From positions 1-63,270 of the forward strand of contig WSUB01000018.1 of NCBI GenBank assembly GCA_019633425.1: a stretch of DNA of 63,270 bases. Reading direction: 5' to 3'. The translations under genes and the position numbers were made by a program. This stretch comes from Tulasnella sp. 424 (Eukaryota > Basidiomycota > Agaricomycetes > Cantharellales > Tulasnellaceae). Shown piece by piece: positions 46,404 to 59,001 of the stretch (within the stretch, counting starts at the first letter, position 1; each line of letters opens with the position of its first letter). The notes below the pieces were generated by a model, which did no database searches, had not been told where the DNA came from, and was given only the letters and a program-made list of their open reading frames with translations.

Positions 46404-48251
46404 CAACGTCTATGTTGGCATTTCCTGTGATGGTATCCCCAGTCTCTGTGTTTACGAGGATCAAGAACTCTCGACTTGTCGCGAAACCACTAGATTACCC
46501 ACCTTGCCTGGCAATATTCCGAGCAGTAATATGTCTTCCCACATCCCCGACACTCCAACGGTTCAGAGAGGGTTTCCACGCCCCACAATGGACACATAAA
46601 CCATCCGCACCCCACAGTAGCCAGGGTCCCTCCCCCTTTCTGTCTCGTCTTCTTTATACTTTGACGGTGGCTGTGGACAATCTTTGTCTCGTCCAGACCG
46701 AACTTCCATGCAAATCGCTTCCAGAGTTCAAATGAAGCTGGTTTCCACTTGTTGCTGGGGTCCACCAAATTCAAATTGAAGTTTACGTTGTACCAGTAGT
46801 CGATCAGTGAATATTTGGTGTCGGGGGTGGTATGAGGGGAACTGGAGAACCATTCGTTTGGTTTCGCTCTGAGCTTTTGATAAAGACAGCGGGCGACCTC
46901 TTCCCAGTATAATACTTGGTTAAATAAAGGGGTAGGCTAGATTTTAAGATCGATACATCGACATCCAAGAGAAAATAGCGAGACCCACGTGAACGATTGT
47001 CTTTTGCCTCAGTGAGCACCAGCATGCCCTTGGCAAAGAATGGCATAAACCCCGGGTGATTGCATAGCCTGCTCAGCGCAAGCTCATAATCAGTTGGAGG
47101 GTCCTCAAAGAACTTTGCGGGAAATAGAACAGTGCTGTTATTTGATGGAATGTCATAAGCGAATGGGTGGGGTGGAGAAGCTTAAAGTGATCACACTTAC
47201 TGGAAGCACTTTACTGTTGCTTGGAACATCGCCTCGTCGATAGATCGTTCCTTCCCGTACCGGAGGTGGTCCGACAGCTTGTCCAGAATCTTGCCGAGTA
47301 TGGGGCTGAGCAAAAACTGAACTTTTAAAGACTCGACGAGGAAGTATCCGTTTATCATATCAATGGCTAGGAATAAATTGACATCTACCATCTCGTCGTA
47401 TCTGAGAGCTTTGAGAATTCGTTCTTCATAGAACTTGGAGCCGGTGTTTTTGCAAACTTGTATAGCAGTAGGTGATAGTGTTGGATTTTCTTCGTCAACT
47501 TGTATTCCTGCAGCTTTCTCTTCGGCGGATGGGACGGACGAGGTACGTTTGAAGATGTCGTAACAATGAGAATAATACGACACTTGATCAGAGATTTTGA
47601 GCCCCATCACGGGTGTCGCCCAGCACAACATAGCAAGCTCGATGCTACTCGCGTCACGTAGTTCTTGATAACTAGGGACAAGGAGCTTCTGAGCGAGGCT
47701 GGTGACTGAGACAGCAAGATCGGACTCACAAGGGTTCATCATCTTCGTAGACAAGTGTTATGTTCGCGAGAATGACGACGTATGAGTAACGAGTTACTTG
47801 AGTTTCCCTTAAGTCTTCGCTAGTCGTGACGATAGACCAAGCCCGCCTGGTACAAGACGCCATCCGGCATTTGATTCTGGCGGCCAATTCCAAATCGCGG
47901 TCAGCGGAGTGCAATAAGTACCCGGTGCACATTTTAATTGTAGAGAGGCAAAGAAACCAGATTTGACGCTTTTATGGCCCTTAGGTCAGTGGCGGTGCTT
48001 GGTATTCTTTGGGAGAGACTGACGTTGTATGGCTTGTCGGGAGGCGGGTCCATCAGGTCGAGAGCCAAGTCAAACACACCCTCCTCCTTCATATTGACAA
48101 AGGACGACGAAGATCCATGATCATAGCTGCGTAGAAGCGTCTCGAAGCCTTTAGACGCCTCGTTCGGAGGGAGGGTCCTGATGCTCTGACATAACTTGAG
48201 CCTTCGGCCGACCGTGTCATCTGAAATCGTCTGTTGAGTGTTGGCCGACAT
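46404..48251 (-). CDS. MYND zinc-finger protein
   Basis: Starts MSANTQQTISDDTVGRRLKL. A mostly helical body follows (exons around 47934-48251, 47726-47932, 47197-47754, 46804-47046). The C-terminus has a MYND finger: GCGWFMCPLWGVETL, LECRGCGKTYYCSEYCQA and, after a last intron, RDWGYHHRKCQHRR. The C-x2-C, C-x2-C, C-x3-C and final H-x-C spacing fits the MYND consensus (C-C-C-C-C-C-H-C), so the finger is complete. MYND domains bind proline-rich peptides. The N-terminal part resembles the helical repeats of many Agaricomycete MYND proteins of unknown role. The last exon was placed by the match to the MYND end and a good AG acceptor; the stop is TGA at 46404. Confidence 0.8.
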
Positions 48252-48558
48252 TGTCTAGTGGTAAAGAATGTGACAGTAATGATGAGTCTGAGAGAAAGAG
48301 GTAGGGTCGGTGAGGGTATCAAGCTAGCATTGCAAGTGGTGCAAACGTCAGCTTGCAAAGTTAATTGGGCGCAGTTTTGGCGGTGCAGGATTCCACGTGG
48401 GAGTCACGCCACAATGGAATGTACGGGTTGGGCTTACGCGGTCGGTGGCGTAGAGTGTGGCAAAACTAGCACAAAGTGGGGTGTGGTACAAGGATGCGTA
48501 TGTTCGTATACTACCAAGAAATGATATATGTGGAAATGTTCAAACTTGGGTGTGGGCC
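48252..48558. other. Intergenic between two minus-strand genes
   Basis: About 307 bp. It should contain the MYND gene promoter and the 3' end of the G-patch gene transcript. No gene seen. Confidence 0.5.
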
Positions 48559-49760
48559 TCAGTCCCTTCGTTTCTTCTTCCTTTTCCGGGGCTCGTCCGC
48601 CTCCTCATCCTGAGCCTCCGAGCTCCCTCTCTTCTTTTTGGACGATCTCTTGCCTTCCTTTGCTGGTTTTGATATTACTTCCTCCCCAGCCAGTACTGGC
48701 TGACTAACGGTCTCTTCTCCCTCCAATCTCGATTGAGCACTCGGGACTTCGACAGGTGATGCAGGACCGTAAGAAGACTGGATAGAGGGAAACGAGAGAA
48801 AGCCTTTTGCCCCAATACCAATAGATGGGCGTTCTTCGTCTGTTCTATCATCGTGCTGGCGGATTTCCGGCGCCGGGGTCGCAGAAGTCGACTTGACCTT
48901 GGCTTGGATCTTACTTCTAAAGTAATCAGCCATGTTTATGGTACTTGTCTTAATGTTTTCATCGCTGATAGGAGTAAGAGTGGGTTTAGGCGGAGGCGGA
49001 CTTGTTTCTCGCGGGGTCGGAGCCGAGGATGATTCGCCGAGGACCTCTGCCAAGGCGGTAGCAGAAGATAACATCGCTTTGGACGCTCGATGCCGTGCTC
49101 GATGGCTGTGAAAAGACTCTAGAGGTCAAAACGGCACATCTTATGCGGCATTGGTCCACTTACGCCATCCTGACGACTTTCGGCCCTGCTGCCGGTTGCA
49201 GGGTTGCCAAGGAGGTGCTGGGCTCAGAAGGCGCGGCTGCCACCTTTTCATTCTTTTCGAGTTTTTTCTTGGCTCTTTCCTCCTTCCTAGCCCTCTTTTC
49301 TTCTTTTCGCCTCCGTTTCTCTTCCTTCCGCTTGGCCCTTTCGTCCGCTACCTCCTCAGTGTCTTCTGATGGAGTCATTTCAGCTTCCTCCGGAGGAGAT
49401 GCAGAACTTGACTCCGACTCTTGATTTAGTCTCTTCAATACGCTTTCGAAATCTTGATTCTGCTTCCAAGCAATAGCTTCTGGACCATCAGGTCGGTTAG
49501 CCCCAATGCCAAGCATGTTGAGCTTTTGGGCAATGGCTATGTGGTTGGTTCTGCCATCTTTGTTGGCACCGAGCCCATCACTATTTGTCCATCCGAACTT
49601 GGCAAGGTATGCTTGTCCGAATCGTGAGGCGTCTGTCGTAAACTGGCATTAGTTCTAGTGCTGATCGAGTGGTTCCAGATGGGAGCGCACCATCAACCCA
49701 AGCTGTGTTTCTTGGGTCTGCTTGTATCTTCTGCTTCCTTTTCGTTGCAGCAAGTCCCAT
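48559..49760 (-). CDS. PXR1: PinX1/PXR1-like G-patch protein
   Basis: Starts MGLAATKRKQKIQADPRNTA at 49760, the typical PinX1/Pxr1 opening. After a short intron follows a G-patch: FGQAYLAKFGWTNSDGLGAN and KDGRTNHIAIAQKLNMLGIG, then the family's GxGA-xxxD..W.QNQDFESVLKRLN segment. The centre is a long lysine/glutamate-rich coiled coil (RKEEKRRRKEEKRARKEERA) and the C-terminus a basic tail (SSKKKRGSS, RKRKKKRRD) that suits nucleolar localisation. Pxr1/Gno1 activates the DEAH helicase Prp43 in rRNA and snoRNA processing; PinX1 also binds telomerase. Three exons. The PXR1 name is by family resemblance. Confidence 0.85.
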
Positions 49761-50261
49761 ACTCAAGCGAAACACAGAGCACCGAGGGTCAACGACGAAA
49801 GAAACAAATTTCGGCGCTTGTCCATGTTTGTCAGCTCTGGCACGGGGGTCCTTCACCTAGCTTCAGTTCAGTTCGAATGTCCTGTTTTGGCGCGTAAATC
49901 ATCCACCTAATTGGTTTTATTCGCATAGGTGTCTCCCGGAGAACTCCTAGTAAAGCGTGTTTGATCATTTGACCCTCAATCCGATCGGTGTTCAGTCGGG
50001 GCTCTTTCGCTCCCGAGTAAGCCTGGAGTGTGGGGGGAGGAGCTCCGACGACCATGATACTATATATATCAACTCCTCTCATACTTTGAATTGGCTCCCT
50101 CGAAACTCACTTTACCAACCTTTACGCTCTTGGAAATGGGGCTATCTTTAGCAATTCCGCTGTTTGTTCCGGAGGCGGTCAGGACGACGCCGCAAGGAGT
50201 TCTCACGCGCCTCGCCTCCTCTCTCCTACTCTTGACGTCGACCTCCGTCATCGGGTTCAAG
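49761..50261. promoter_or_regulatory. Divergent upstream region, G-patch gene and LRO1
   Basis: About 500 bp between divergent starts. A TATA-like element (actatatatat) lies at about 50059-50069, about 195 bp before the chosen LRO1 ATG. An upstream in-frame ATG at 50136 would add about 42 hydrophobic residues to LRO1, so the start is not fully settled. Confidence 0.45.
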
Positions 50262-53200
50262 ATGCGACGACGAAGACCAGATCGCTCAACCGAAGACTCT
50301 ACACCACCTCCACCCTCGAACCATGCCAATGAGTCTATTCAGACAGACGATGAAGATGCTAAGCAGGTTGTTCGGAAGGCAGTATCGAAAAAGTACCGCA
50401 CGCGACAAGCGGAATTTGAGCAGCAATGGACGACAGTGCAGGTAACGTCGTTTGATATATCCGATCAAAATATCTCTTATCGATGACTTCTCTGCAGCGC
50501 AATATTATTGCCAAACGCCGCTTTCTTTTCCCCTTCGGCTTGTTATGTATGTTCATTCGAGCAAGCCACTTTGATAAGAGAACTCACAATGTCCTCCTCT
50601 TACAGTAGGAGTACTCCTAACCTACTTTTTCTTCCCTCCGATACCCCCTCACCTATCTATGCTCCTCGAAGAATACGACTTATCTATACCGATGATGAAG
50701 AACCTCACTTTCGTATTCGAATGGCGTCAGCTCGTTGAACCGATATTGGAAGGGGCGAAGACGTGGACACAGACTAGGGATTTCAAGGTTGGGTCGGACG
50801 CCGCCGAAAAGGGACTGCAAGCCAAATACCCGGTTATTTTGATTCCGGGGATCGTCTCGACGGTACGGCCGCCGGCACTATTAGGGCTCCTAGCTGCGGA
50901 GTTCTGACGTGGTTCGTCTTATTTTGGGTTACACTGCAGGGCCTTGAATCTTGGTCAACATCACCCGAATATCGCCAGTATTTCCGAAAGCGACTCTGGG
51001 GCACAACAACCATGGTTCGCGCTGTCCTCACCGAGCGGGACAAGTGGATGGCTGCCTTGATGCTTGACCCCGAAACCGGACTTGATCCACCTGGGGTCAA
51101 AATTCGTGCAGCCCAAGGACTTGATGCAGGTACGTGCGTTTTATGCCTGGGTAGCTGATTAGTAACATAACACCTTGTAGCCTCGACGTTCATCCCGGGT
51201 TACTGGATCTGGGCAAAAGTCATCGAGAACCTCGCATGCATCAACTATGATACCAACAATATGGAGCTTGCAGCATATGATTGGAGGCTTTCATACTATA
51301 ATCTTGAAGTCCGAGATGGGTACTTCTCAAGGTACGCGACGTCCATCGTACAAAATAAACTTTTTTTTATTAATTTAATGCACCTGCCAGGTTAAAAAGC
51401 ACTGTGGAGGCTTTCCGGTACGCCAGTCGTATCGCTCTTTCCCCGTGTCATGCAAAATAATATTGTATTCGTCTCTCCCAGGAAACGAGAGGGCAGGAAA
51501 GTCGTCCTAGTAGGGTAAGGTTGTTTGAATATCACTGGTCCTTCGCGCTCACCAGCTTATTATCCAGACATTCTATGGGGTCAACGGTGCGCAAACTTCG
51601 AACTACTTCTCTCAAACTAGGACTGAGCCTGAGATACGATATTGCCTTGTCCTGTCCAGGTTATCCTTGTAAGTATTTGCGAGCGGTTTCCGTGAACAAC
51701 TAGGCTGCTAACGGGAGTTCAACGCTTCAGTACTTGTGAGCCATGATAAGGGCATAAGCATGCCGTTCTTAGCTGACACCCTTACCAGTTTGAAGTGGGT
51801 CGAGGCAGAAGGCTTCGGGGATGGCGGTCCAACCTGGGTCGAAGATCATATCGAATCGTTTGTCAACGTTGCTGGACCTCTTCTGGTAAGCAGTCCGTTC
51901 ACAGATGATACATCACGTGGCTTACGTCTCATCTGAACTCTATACAGGGTGTGGTACGTTCTTCTCTGTTTTGACATGCGGCAGCACACCCTAACTAAGG
52001 TCGACCCCAAAGCCAAAGGCGATGACCGCCTTCCTCTCTGGCGAGATGAAAGACACTGTCGAAGTCAACCCCGCTGGTTCCTACGGTAAAGTCAACTTTT
52101 GAGGTCGTACATCAGCCCAACAGAGCCTAATCCCTTCATTTCTTCAGTTCTGGAGAAATTCTTCTCGCGTAAAGATCGTGCGAGGCTATTCCGAAGCTGG
52201 GCTGGGGGGTGAGTTCTAGAATCGATTGCAGACGTTCGTCGCCATTGGCTCAATCTCTTTCACCCGTCTAGGGCATCCATGTGGATTAAGGTGAGGTCTT
52301 GAAGTTTAAGCCAGATGCTGATAGTTGCTGATCACGGGACGTCAGGGAGGCGATGCTGTCTGGGGAAACGCAACACATGCGCCGGACGACGTGGACGGCA
52401 CCAGCCATACTCATGGTCACTTCTTCTCCTTCCGGGCACCAACTCCGGATTCGGAACCCTCCTCGCTTCCGGCCGGTCATAGCGCCACTTCCAGCTCGAA
52501 TGGTCCCAAAAATCATCCCACAATGTCACCGGTCGACGAAGAGGCTGCTGAGCGCGCCAAGTCTCGAGAGCGGGCGGGCAAGGATTACGAAACCCCATCT
52601 CGAATGAATCCCCCTGCGCCTCCTCCAATTCCTGCGGTTGAGACAGCACCGGGTGTTGGCAACCTCACTGCCGACGAGGCTGGAAACTGGATCCTACAGC
52701 ACACTCCTTATTCCTGGCAGAAGATGATAGCGACGAACTATAGCTACGGTATCGAGAGGAACGAGGAAGTCCTGAAGAAGAACGACCAAGATCATACGAA
52801 ATGGACGAATCCTTTAGAGATCCAGTGCGTAGCCTGGCGCTTCTGATGTGTTCAAGGCCTTATCATCTGACGCGCTTGTAGATTACCGAACGCCCCAAGC
52901 ATGAAGATTTTCTGTATACACGGCCACGGCAAAGAGACCGAGGTTCGGGGGAATCATTGCAAATCTGATTGGTCGTCTGACGGAGCTCTCTCACTTAGAG
53001 GTCGTATTGGTATGCTCGTGGTGAATACGAGTATGATGACATCCTCGCGGACGCCATGCAAGCTGTTTGTTTGAATACAACCGAGTGCGACATCCACGGC
53101 ATTACACCACGATCACCTCTCGACTTGCCTACTTCACGACAGAACTGGATCGACGCATTGGTGACTAGGGATAACGAGATCCCGAAGGTTGGCGGACAGA

Positions 53201-53687
53201 CAGCTAGCAATGGTTGACCTATCACTCAAAGGCTTTTATAACTCTTTTATAGGTCAAAAATGGGGTGAAGATCGGTGAAGGGGATGGTACTGTCGCGACG
53301 CTCAGTTTGGGTGCCATGTGTGTTGAAGGGTGGAAGCGGAAGAGATGGAATCCTGCAGGAATCAAGACAATTACTTATGAGGTGAGTATCTTAGCATGCG
53401 TTTGGATGTACAAGTTCTGACAAAAGTTGTTATGGCCATCTAGATGGCGCACAAGCCCGAAGCCATGGATATTCGAGGAGGAGCCACGACAGCAGACCAC
53501 ATCGACATTCTTGGTTCTTCTGCATTGAACGAGATCCTCCTGAAGATCGCTGCTGGTGACTCGGATGATATTGAAGACCATTTTGTCTCGGTGAGAGCTG
53601 CCCTTGAGCTGTTTGGGTGCGACTTGTGCTGAAAGACCTCTCCTGCAGGAGATACAAAAATACGCAGAGAAGATCCAATGGGATTAG
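50262..53687 (+). CDS. LRO1: Phospholipid:diacylglycerol acyltransferase
   Basis: PDAT, an ER enzyme that makes triacylglycerol by moving an acyl chain from phospholipid to diacylglycerol. From the N-terminus: basic and acidic cytosolic leader (MRRRRPDRSTEDS), a TM segment near RRFLFPFGLL and VGVLLTYFFFPP, then the LCAT-like domain: YPVILIPGIVSTGLESW, RLWGTTTMVRAVL, DPETGLDPPGVKIRAAQG, MELAAYDWRLSYYNLEVRDG, the nucleophile elbow VVLVGHSMGS, FVNVAGPLLGVPKAMTAFLS, GEMKDTVEVN and the C-terminal GDGTVATLSLGAM and MAHKPEAMDIRGGATTADHI. The Ser, Asp and His of the triad are thus present. A Ser/Pro-rich insert (about 52390-52640) interrupts the domain, more than is usual in yeast Lro1. It has about 15 short introns. 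An upstream ATG at 50136 is an alternative start. Confidence 0.9.
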
Positions 53688-54203
53688 TTGCAACTTCTTG
53701 ATACCTCAGCCATTCAATAGCTAGAGGTACAAATCTTTACATACACCTTACCAGCCTTGGATACCCTAATAAAAGACGTGATGGAGTGTTTGCTCGTCGG
53801 GTGGAGATGTCCCTGGCTGGGTGCAGTCGAATTGAACCGCGAGAAGATGCGGCGTCACCCCACCCTGAAATCTTAAACGCCTTCACAGCCCCTTGCGCAG
53901 TGACCCCGGAACACGACCCTCGGCACAAAGGAAGAGAATTGTTTAGTTGCTTTTGTTACAACACTTTCTGTTGCCATCGACTGCATGGATAACTGTTGGA
54001 CGTCCGACTGCGACTGGCTGGAAATAACATTTCGGGTCCGGCAGGTCGTCGGGTGAGGCGAACATAGCCCGTCAGCCATGCCACCCCAGTTTTCCGCGCT
54101 TTTCATCTCCACGCACACGCCTCTTCTATCGATTCCGTTTCCTTCCACCACCATCTTTTTACTCTAGAACTCCCCTCATTTTCATTATTTCTTGCATAAC
54201 AAC
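53688..54203. other. Intergenic upstream of GT61 pair
   Basis: About 515 bp with no gene. It holds the LRO1 3' region and the first GT61 gene's promoter, with a pyrimidine-rich tract (about 54130-54185) just before the ATG, a common feature of fungal transcription starts. Confidence 0.5.
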
Positions 54204-56282
54204 ATGGCCATTGCTCTTTCAAGAACACCGCCTCACTCATTATCGCCAAGCACTTCCTCATCATCAAACTCAGATGAACATCAACTGAACTCCCCTCTCT
54301 TACTACGCTCGCAAAATTCGTTCAAATCATCATCTTGGAGAATGGCTCCAAGCAAGACAGTGTACAGTCTGGTCGCTGTGGCCTTTGTCTTCTTCCAAAT
54401 CCTATTTGCCATCCACTCGCAAATCTCACTGCGAACGATAGTGGCCAGTGGAAATCGATGGCACGCCGCACCAGATGAAGAAGTTACTGCGGCAATGGAT
54501 GCCGTAGTAGCCTCTCAAACGGATGGCCTTCTCAACGACGTGCGGACGCTGTGGAGTGATTCTCTGGCCTTCCCCCAAACAAAGCTTGTCCGACATGCTC
54601 CAGGTAAGCCGCATGCAAACCTCGGCCGCGAACAGAGGCTTGACCACCGATTCCGTGCGTTTCAGGTTTCACAGTGCTCGACAACCTTTATGCTCTCAAC
54701 GGAACGATCTACATCGTCACTGACAAGCCGAGGTTGTTCCCAGAAATTCGCATGATGACATCTACGGGCGGCAAGATAGAGACTGGTCCGGACACCACGG
54801 AACCTACCGAGAAGGACTTGCGAATTATCACCGTGAAAGAAGCGAAGGAACTGTTTGGGCAGCAGGCAGGGTCTGTCAGCGGCGTCAGCGTGAGTGTCGG
54901 CAGTTGGTTTGACGAGCATCGCTGACCTTGCGAAACGGCTTTAGTTCATGAACAGCGATGACCCTCAGTGTAAGAGACTTATATCTCCCAACTATATCCT
55001 CGTCGTACTAAACTCGTTGCTTATTCGTCTTCAGATATCACCCACTATTACCACTTCGCAGCTGAACTTCTTTTCGGTCTCTGGAGAGCATACACCTCCC
55101 TCGACGCAGACATCCAATCAAACGGAGCGACAATCCTCCCGCCTCCATCTCGACTTATTTTTACACACACTTCACACGAACATTGGCGGGATTACGCTGC
55201 CATGAACCAATGGATCTTTCACGCCGCTTTCCCTTCCGCTGCGCTCGAGTTCAAGGGAGACTGGGAAGACCGAGGGAACATGGATATGGGATGGGCATAC
55301 GACCGCGTCGTCCTAGCCGATCGAGCTGCCGTCACGAGAAGTAAAGCTTGGCATGAGACGTGGAGGTACGCAAGCCCAGCGTTTGAATTGCCCGGCAGAA
55401 GCGGTCCTGGTGAGGAAAGCGGTCGGGACGGAGAGACGTACAAGGGAAAGGAGAAGGATCTTGGTGCTGGCTGGTGGTGGACCCCAGTTCGAAGGAACGT
55501 GCTGAAATTCGCGGCGGCCAAAAGGAAGGGTGGGATGATGGTTCGGAAGGCGCTGGACTTTATGTATTCGAGACGCGACGAAGCCCAGACGAAGGACAAG
55601 CCAGTCGTGACCTACGTCTCGAGACAAGGATGGGGTCGGCGGATGTTGAAGCAGGAGGATCACGAAGTTCTCGTCAACGAACTGAAGAGGCTTGAGCAGG
55701 AAGAGGGGTACGAGTTGAATATCGTGCACATGGAAGAGATGACGAGAGAGGAGCAGTTGGCGTTGGCAGGGAAGACGGATGTGAGTGGTACACTTGATAG
55801 CTACAGCGAACGCTGCTCACCAGCGTGCCACTCATTTCCGCAGATTCTGATGGGTGTGCACGGCAACGGGCTCACGGCTTTACTGTGGATGGAACCCAAG
55901 CCCTATTCGACTGTCATGGAATTCTTCTGCCCTGGAGGGTTTGCAAGGGATTATGAGTGGTGCGTTCACCCGTATTACGATACGTGTCATGCAAAGATAC
56001 TAACGCATTTCTCTTCTTACAGGACTGCCAACCGTCTCGGCATGACACATTATGGGTTCTGGGGTAATACGTGAGTGATCCCACACCCAAGGCTCTCTCA
56101 ATGACACATCCGCTAATTCGAGGTTCCTTGGTCGCTCTAGCTCCTTCACTGCACCCAACCTTCCACCCCGTGAATATCCGCCTTGCTTCCAAAATAACGA
56201 CATCCCGCTTGACGGGAAGCTCGTTGCAAATTTGGTCAAGGAAAGGCTCGATTCAAGAACCCCAACCGCGCCAAGAACGTGA
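54204..56282 (+). CDS. GT61-family glycosyltransferase, copy 1
   Basis: Type II membrane protein: Ser-rich cytosolic tail, then an anchor (VYSLVAVAFVFFQILFAIHS at about residue 52), then a lumenal DUF563/GT61 domain. Motifs in order: GFTVLDNLYALNGTIYIVTD, SFMNSDDPQ-YITHYYHFAA (HxYHF block), WRDYAAMNQWIFHAAFPSAA, YDRVVLADRAAVTRSKAW, VVTYVSRQGWGRRMLKQEDH, GVHGNGLTALLWMEPKP, FFCPGGFARDYEW and GMTHYGFWG. The family covers beta-1,2-xylosyltransferases and EOGT-type O-GlcNAc transferases in the Golgi/ER, so it probably decorates secreted glycans or glycoproteins. The sugar cannot be told. The last exon ends KERLDSRTPTAPRT at 56280-56282. It has about seven introns and a close paralog directly downstream. 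Confidence 0.87.
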
Positions 56283-56972
56283 TTTTGCCTGCTCACCAGC
56301 TCCTGACGGCTTCCATGCCGTTTTAAGCCTTTCCCGACACCCTTGAATTTGCAATCTTTCGCATTCGCTCACACCCCCAAACATTCCTTCAATTCAAGGG
56401 AAGACTCGACTCCCCACTGTATTATTTACATAGAGACCCACACTTTCCCCCCTCCCTCGGTCCCGAACTGAGCGTCCAGACTCCTGCCCTACCCACATTC
56501 TCTCCCATATTCGTACATCTTTATAACAATAGCCCATCACCTATTCGCCACATGGCCACTCCGCTTTTTTCGCCTTTTGCTTACCGCAGCTCACGATGCG
56601 CCTTGTATATTAGATCATTCTGCGTGCGCCAAAAATAGACTTTGATGCTAGAAGGAAAGAAGATTGGGGGGATGCTTAATTTTCTTGTTCGGTGCTTGCT
56701 CTGCAAATATCCCGTACGTAATAAGTCGTGCGTCATTTCCATTCGAAGTTTTTCCGTTTCGAAAGGCTCTGTCGATCTACTTGGGGTCCAGGAGCCTAAC
56801 GGTGCGAATATGAATTTCGACCCTCGGCTGCTTGGCCGGACACATCCCACCGCCTCAACTTACATCCCGCTTTTATTTCACCCACCCACTCTCTTTTGGA
56901 TAACGACTTTCAACCTATTCCCCTCTATTAGTATTCACAACCGGAAAGGCCACTTCTCAAGCGAGCCATCGA
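56283..56972. other. Intergenic between tandem GT61 genes
   Basis: About 690 bp without a gene. A short open frame beginning at 56642 has no domain and I leave it out. It should contain the promoter of the second GT61 gene. Confidence 0.5.
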
Positions 56973-59001
56973 ATGGTACTCTCTTTACCAGTGTCCCCGC
57001 CACGGAGGAGACTGTCCAGCTGGACGGCGCCAGGCCGCCGCGAAACCATCTTCGTCTTCTGTCTCTTCACCGTCGCCTTATTCATCTTCCAGTCCAACCT
57101 TTCAGTCAGCTACTCAGACGATGACGACTCGTCATCGGCGTCGTGGTCGTGGCGTTCGAATTCCGACTGGTTCTCCAGCGGCTCAGTGTCCCGCGGCGGA
57201 GACAGCCCCAAGAAACTCAAGAGCACCGGCGAAAACGTTATGCCATCAATCCAAGGCTCTGAAAATAGCGGGTTGACCGTGAACGATGTGACCGTTTCTT
57301 GGAACGGACCGAAGGAGAAAATGCCGCAGACGACATTGGTCCAGCACACGGAAGGTGAGTTCGGGGTGGCTTGCTTTGCTTGGCCTCTAAGCACTTCACA
57401 CTCTTCACCTATTGCGCCTCTTGTCTATTTTTACGTTTCTATTGTCCTTTGGTCCCTGTCCCTGACCGATACGCCCCCTTTTTTTCCCTTTCAATTCATT
57501 CATCTTGGCAGGTTTCACCATATTGGACAATATCTATTCGCACAACGGGACGCTATACATCATCTCAGATTCTCCGAAGTCATTCCCTGCTCTTCGGACC
57601 ATGATTTCCTCTGGATACCAAGTGTTTAATGGAGAGGAGGAAGTGAAGAAACGGGAACCGACCGATCAGGATATGCAAATCATTACCGTGAAACAGGCAG
57701 AGAAGAAGTTCGGGAAACTCGCTCACCGGCTTGAAGGTACTACTGTGAGTGCCTCCGTTGCATACGACGTTGTTCGATGGGTTAACGCGATTGCCCGCCA
57801 CTAGTTCATGTCGACTGATCCGCCGCAATGTAAGTTTAAGCCCACTCTCATTACGCTTGGCCAGGACCTTACCCGCCTTGCATCTTAGTCATTAATCATT
57901 ATTATCACTTTGGTGAGCGGGTAGAACACTAAATATGGAAGGGCCTCACGACTGACTTGTTACTTTTCAGCCGCTGAGCTCTTCTTCGGATTTTGGCGCG
58001 CCTACTCCTCCCTTGACCCCAGCATCAAATCGACTGGCCAAACCGTCCTTCCGCCGCCTCGCCGATTCATATTCACTCATACGCCGGATGACAAGTGGCG
58101 TGATTATGCCCAAATGAACCAATACGTCATGCACGCAGCGTTCCCTTCGGCTACTTTGGAGTTCAGCGACGACTGGAAGGATCGCGCCGGAACCAACCGA
58201 CTTTGGTTCTTTGACCGAGTTGTCCTAGGCGACCGCGCAGCAGCCATGCGTGGAAAGCCTTTCGTCGCTACGGAACGATTCGCCAGCGCGGCATTCGAAT
58301 TACCCGGAAGTGCCATGTGGTTCGAACCAGTACGGAGTAACGTTGTGGAGTTTGCGGGGTTGCATCGCTCGGAAGGAGGTGGGACGATGCACAAGCCTGT
58401 GATTACGTATGTTACGCGACAGGAGTGGGGAAGAAGGATGTTGAAGCCGGAAGATCACGAAGGATTGGTTCGAGCGTTGAAGAGATTGGAGAGGGAAAGA
58501 GGGTGGGAGGTCAACATCGTTGCGATGGACAAGTTGACCAGGGAAGAGCAGTTCCAACTGGCCGGACGGACAACGGTGAGAGCTCTGAACGAATTGGCGG
58601 AGATGTTTATTGACTCAGGGCTTTCGCGATTCAGATTATGATGGGTGTTCATGGAAACGGTTTGACGGCTCTCTTATGGATGCACCCAACCCCGCGTGCG
58701 GCCGTGATGGAATTCTTCTATCCTGGAGGGTTTGCGGAAGATTACGAGTGGACGGCACGAGCATTGGGTATCACGCATTATGGCTTCTGGGGTGGACAGT
58801 GAGTGACAGACCGCACATAACCCCGTTTTTTCGACACTCACCAAGGTCGTCCTTCCGTCGAACAGGCATTTCTCGAGCCCAGACTTACCACCTCGAGCCT
58901 ACCCAGAAGGTTTCCAGGGCAACGAAATCCCCATTGATGGAGAAGCTGTAGCGAATCTCGTCATCCACCAACTCTCGATGAACGACGAGGCCGACGATTA
59001 A
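56973..59001 (+). CDS. GT61-family glycosyltransferase, copy 2
   Basis: Same layout and intron positions as copy 1. MVLSLPVSPPRRRLSSW leads to an anchor (TIFVFCLFTVALFIFQSNLS), an acidic/Ser-rich stem, then GFTILDNIYSHNGTLYIISD, FMSTDPPQ-FINHYYHFAAEL, WRDYAQMNQYVMHAAFPSAT, FFDRVVLGDRAAAMRGK, ITYVTRQEWGRRMLKPEDHE, GVHGNGLTALLWMHPTP, FFYPGGFAEDYEW, GITHYGFWGGQ and HFSSPDLPPRAYPEGFQGNE, ending SMNDEADD. The two proteins are clearly paralogs but differ throughout, so the duplication is old, unlike the F-box array. The insert between the RVVL and VTY motifs is much shorter here than in copy 1. Confidence 0.88.
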
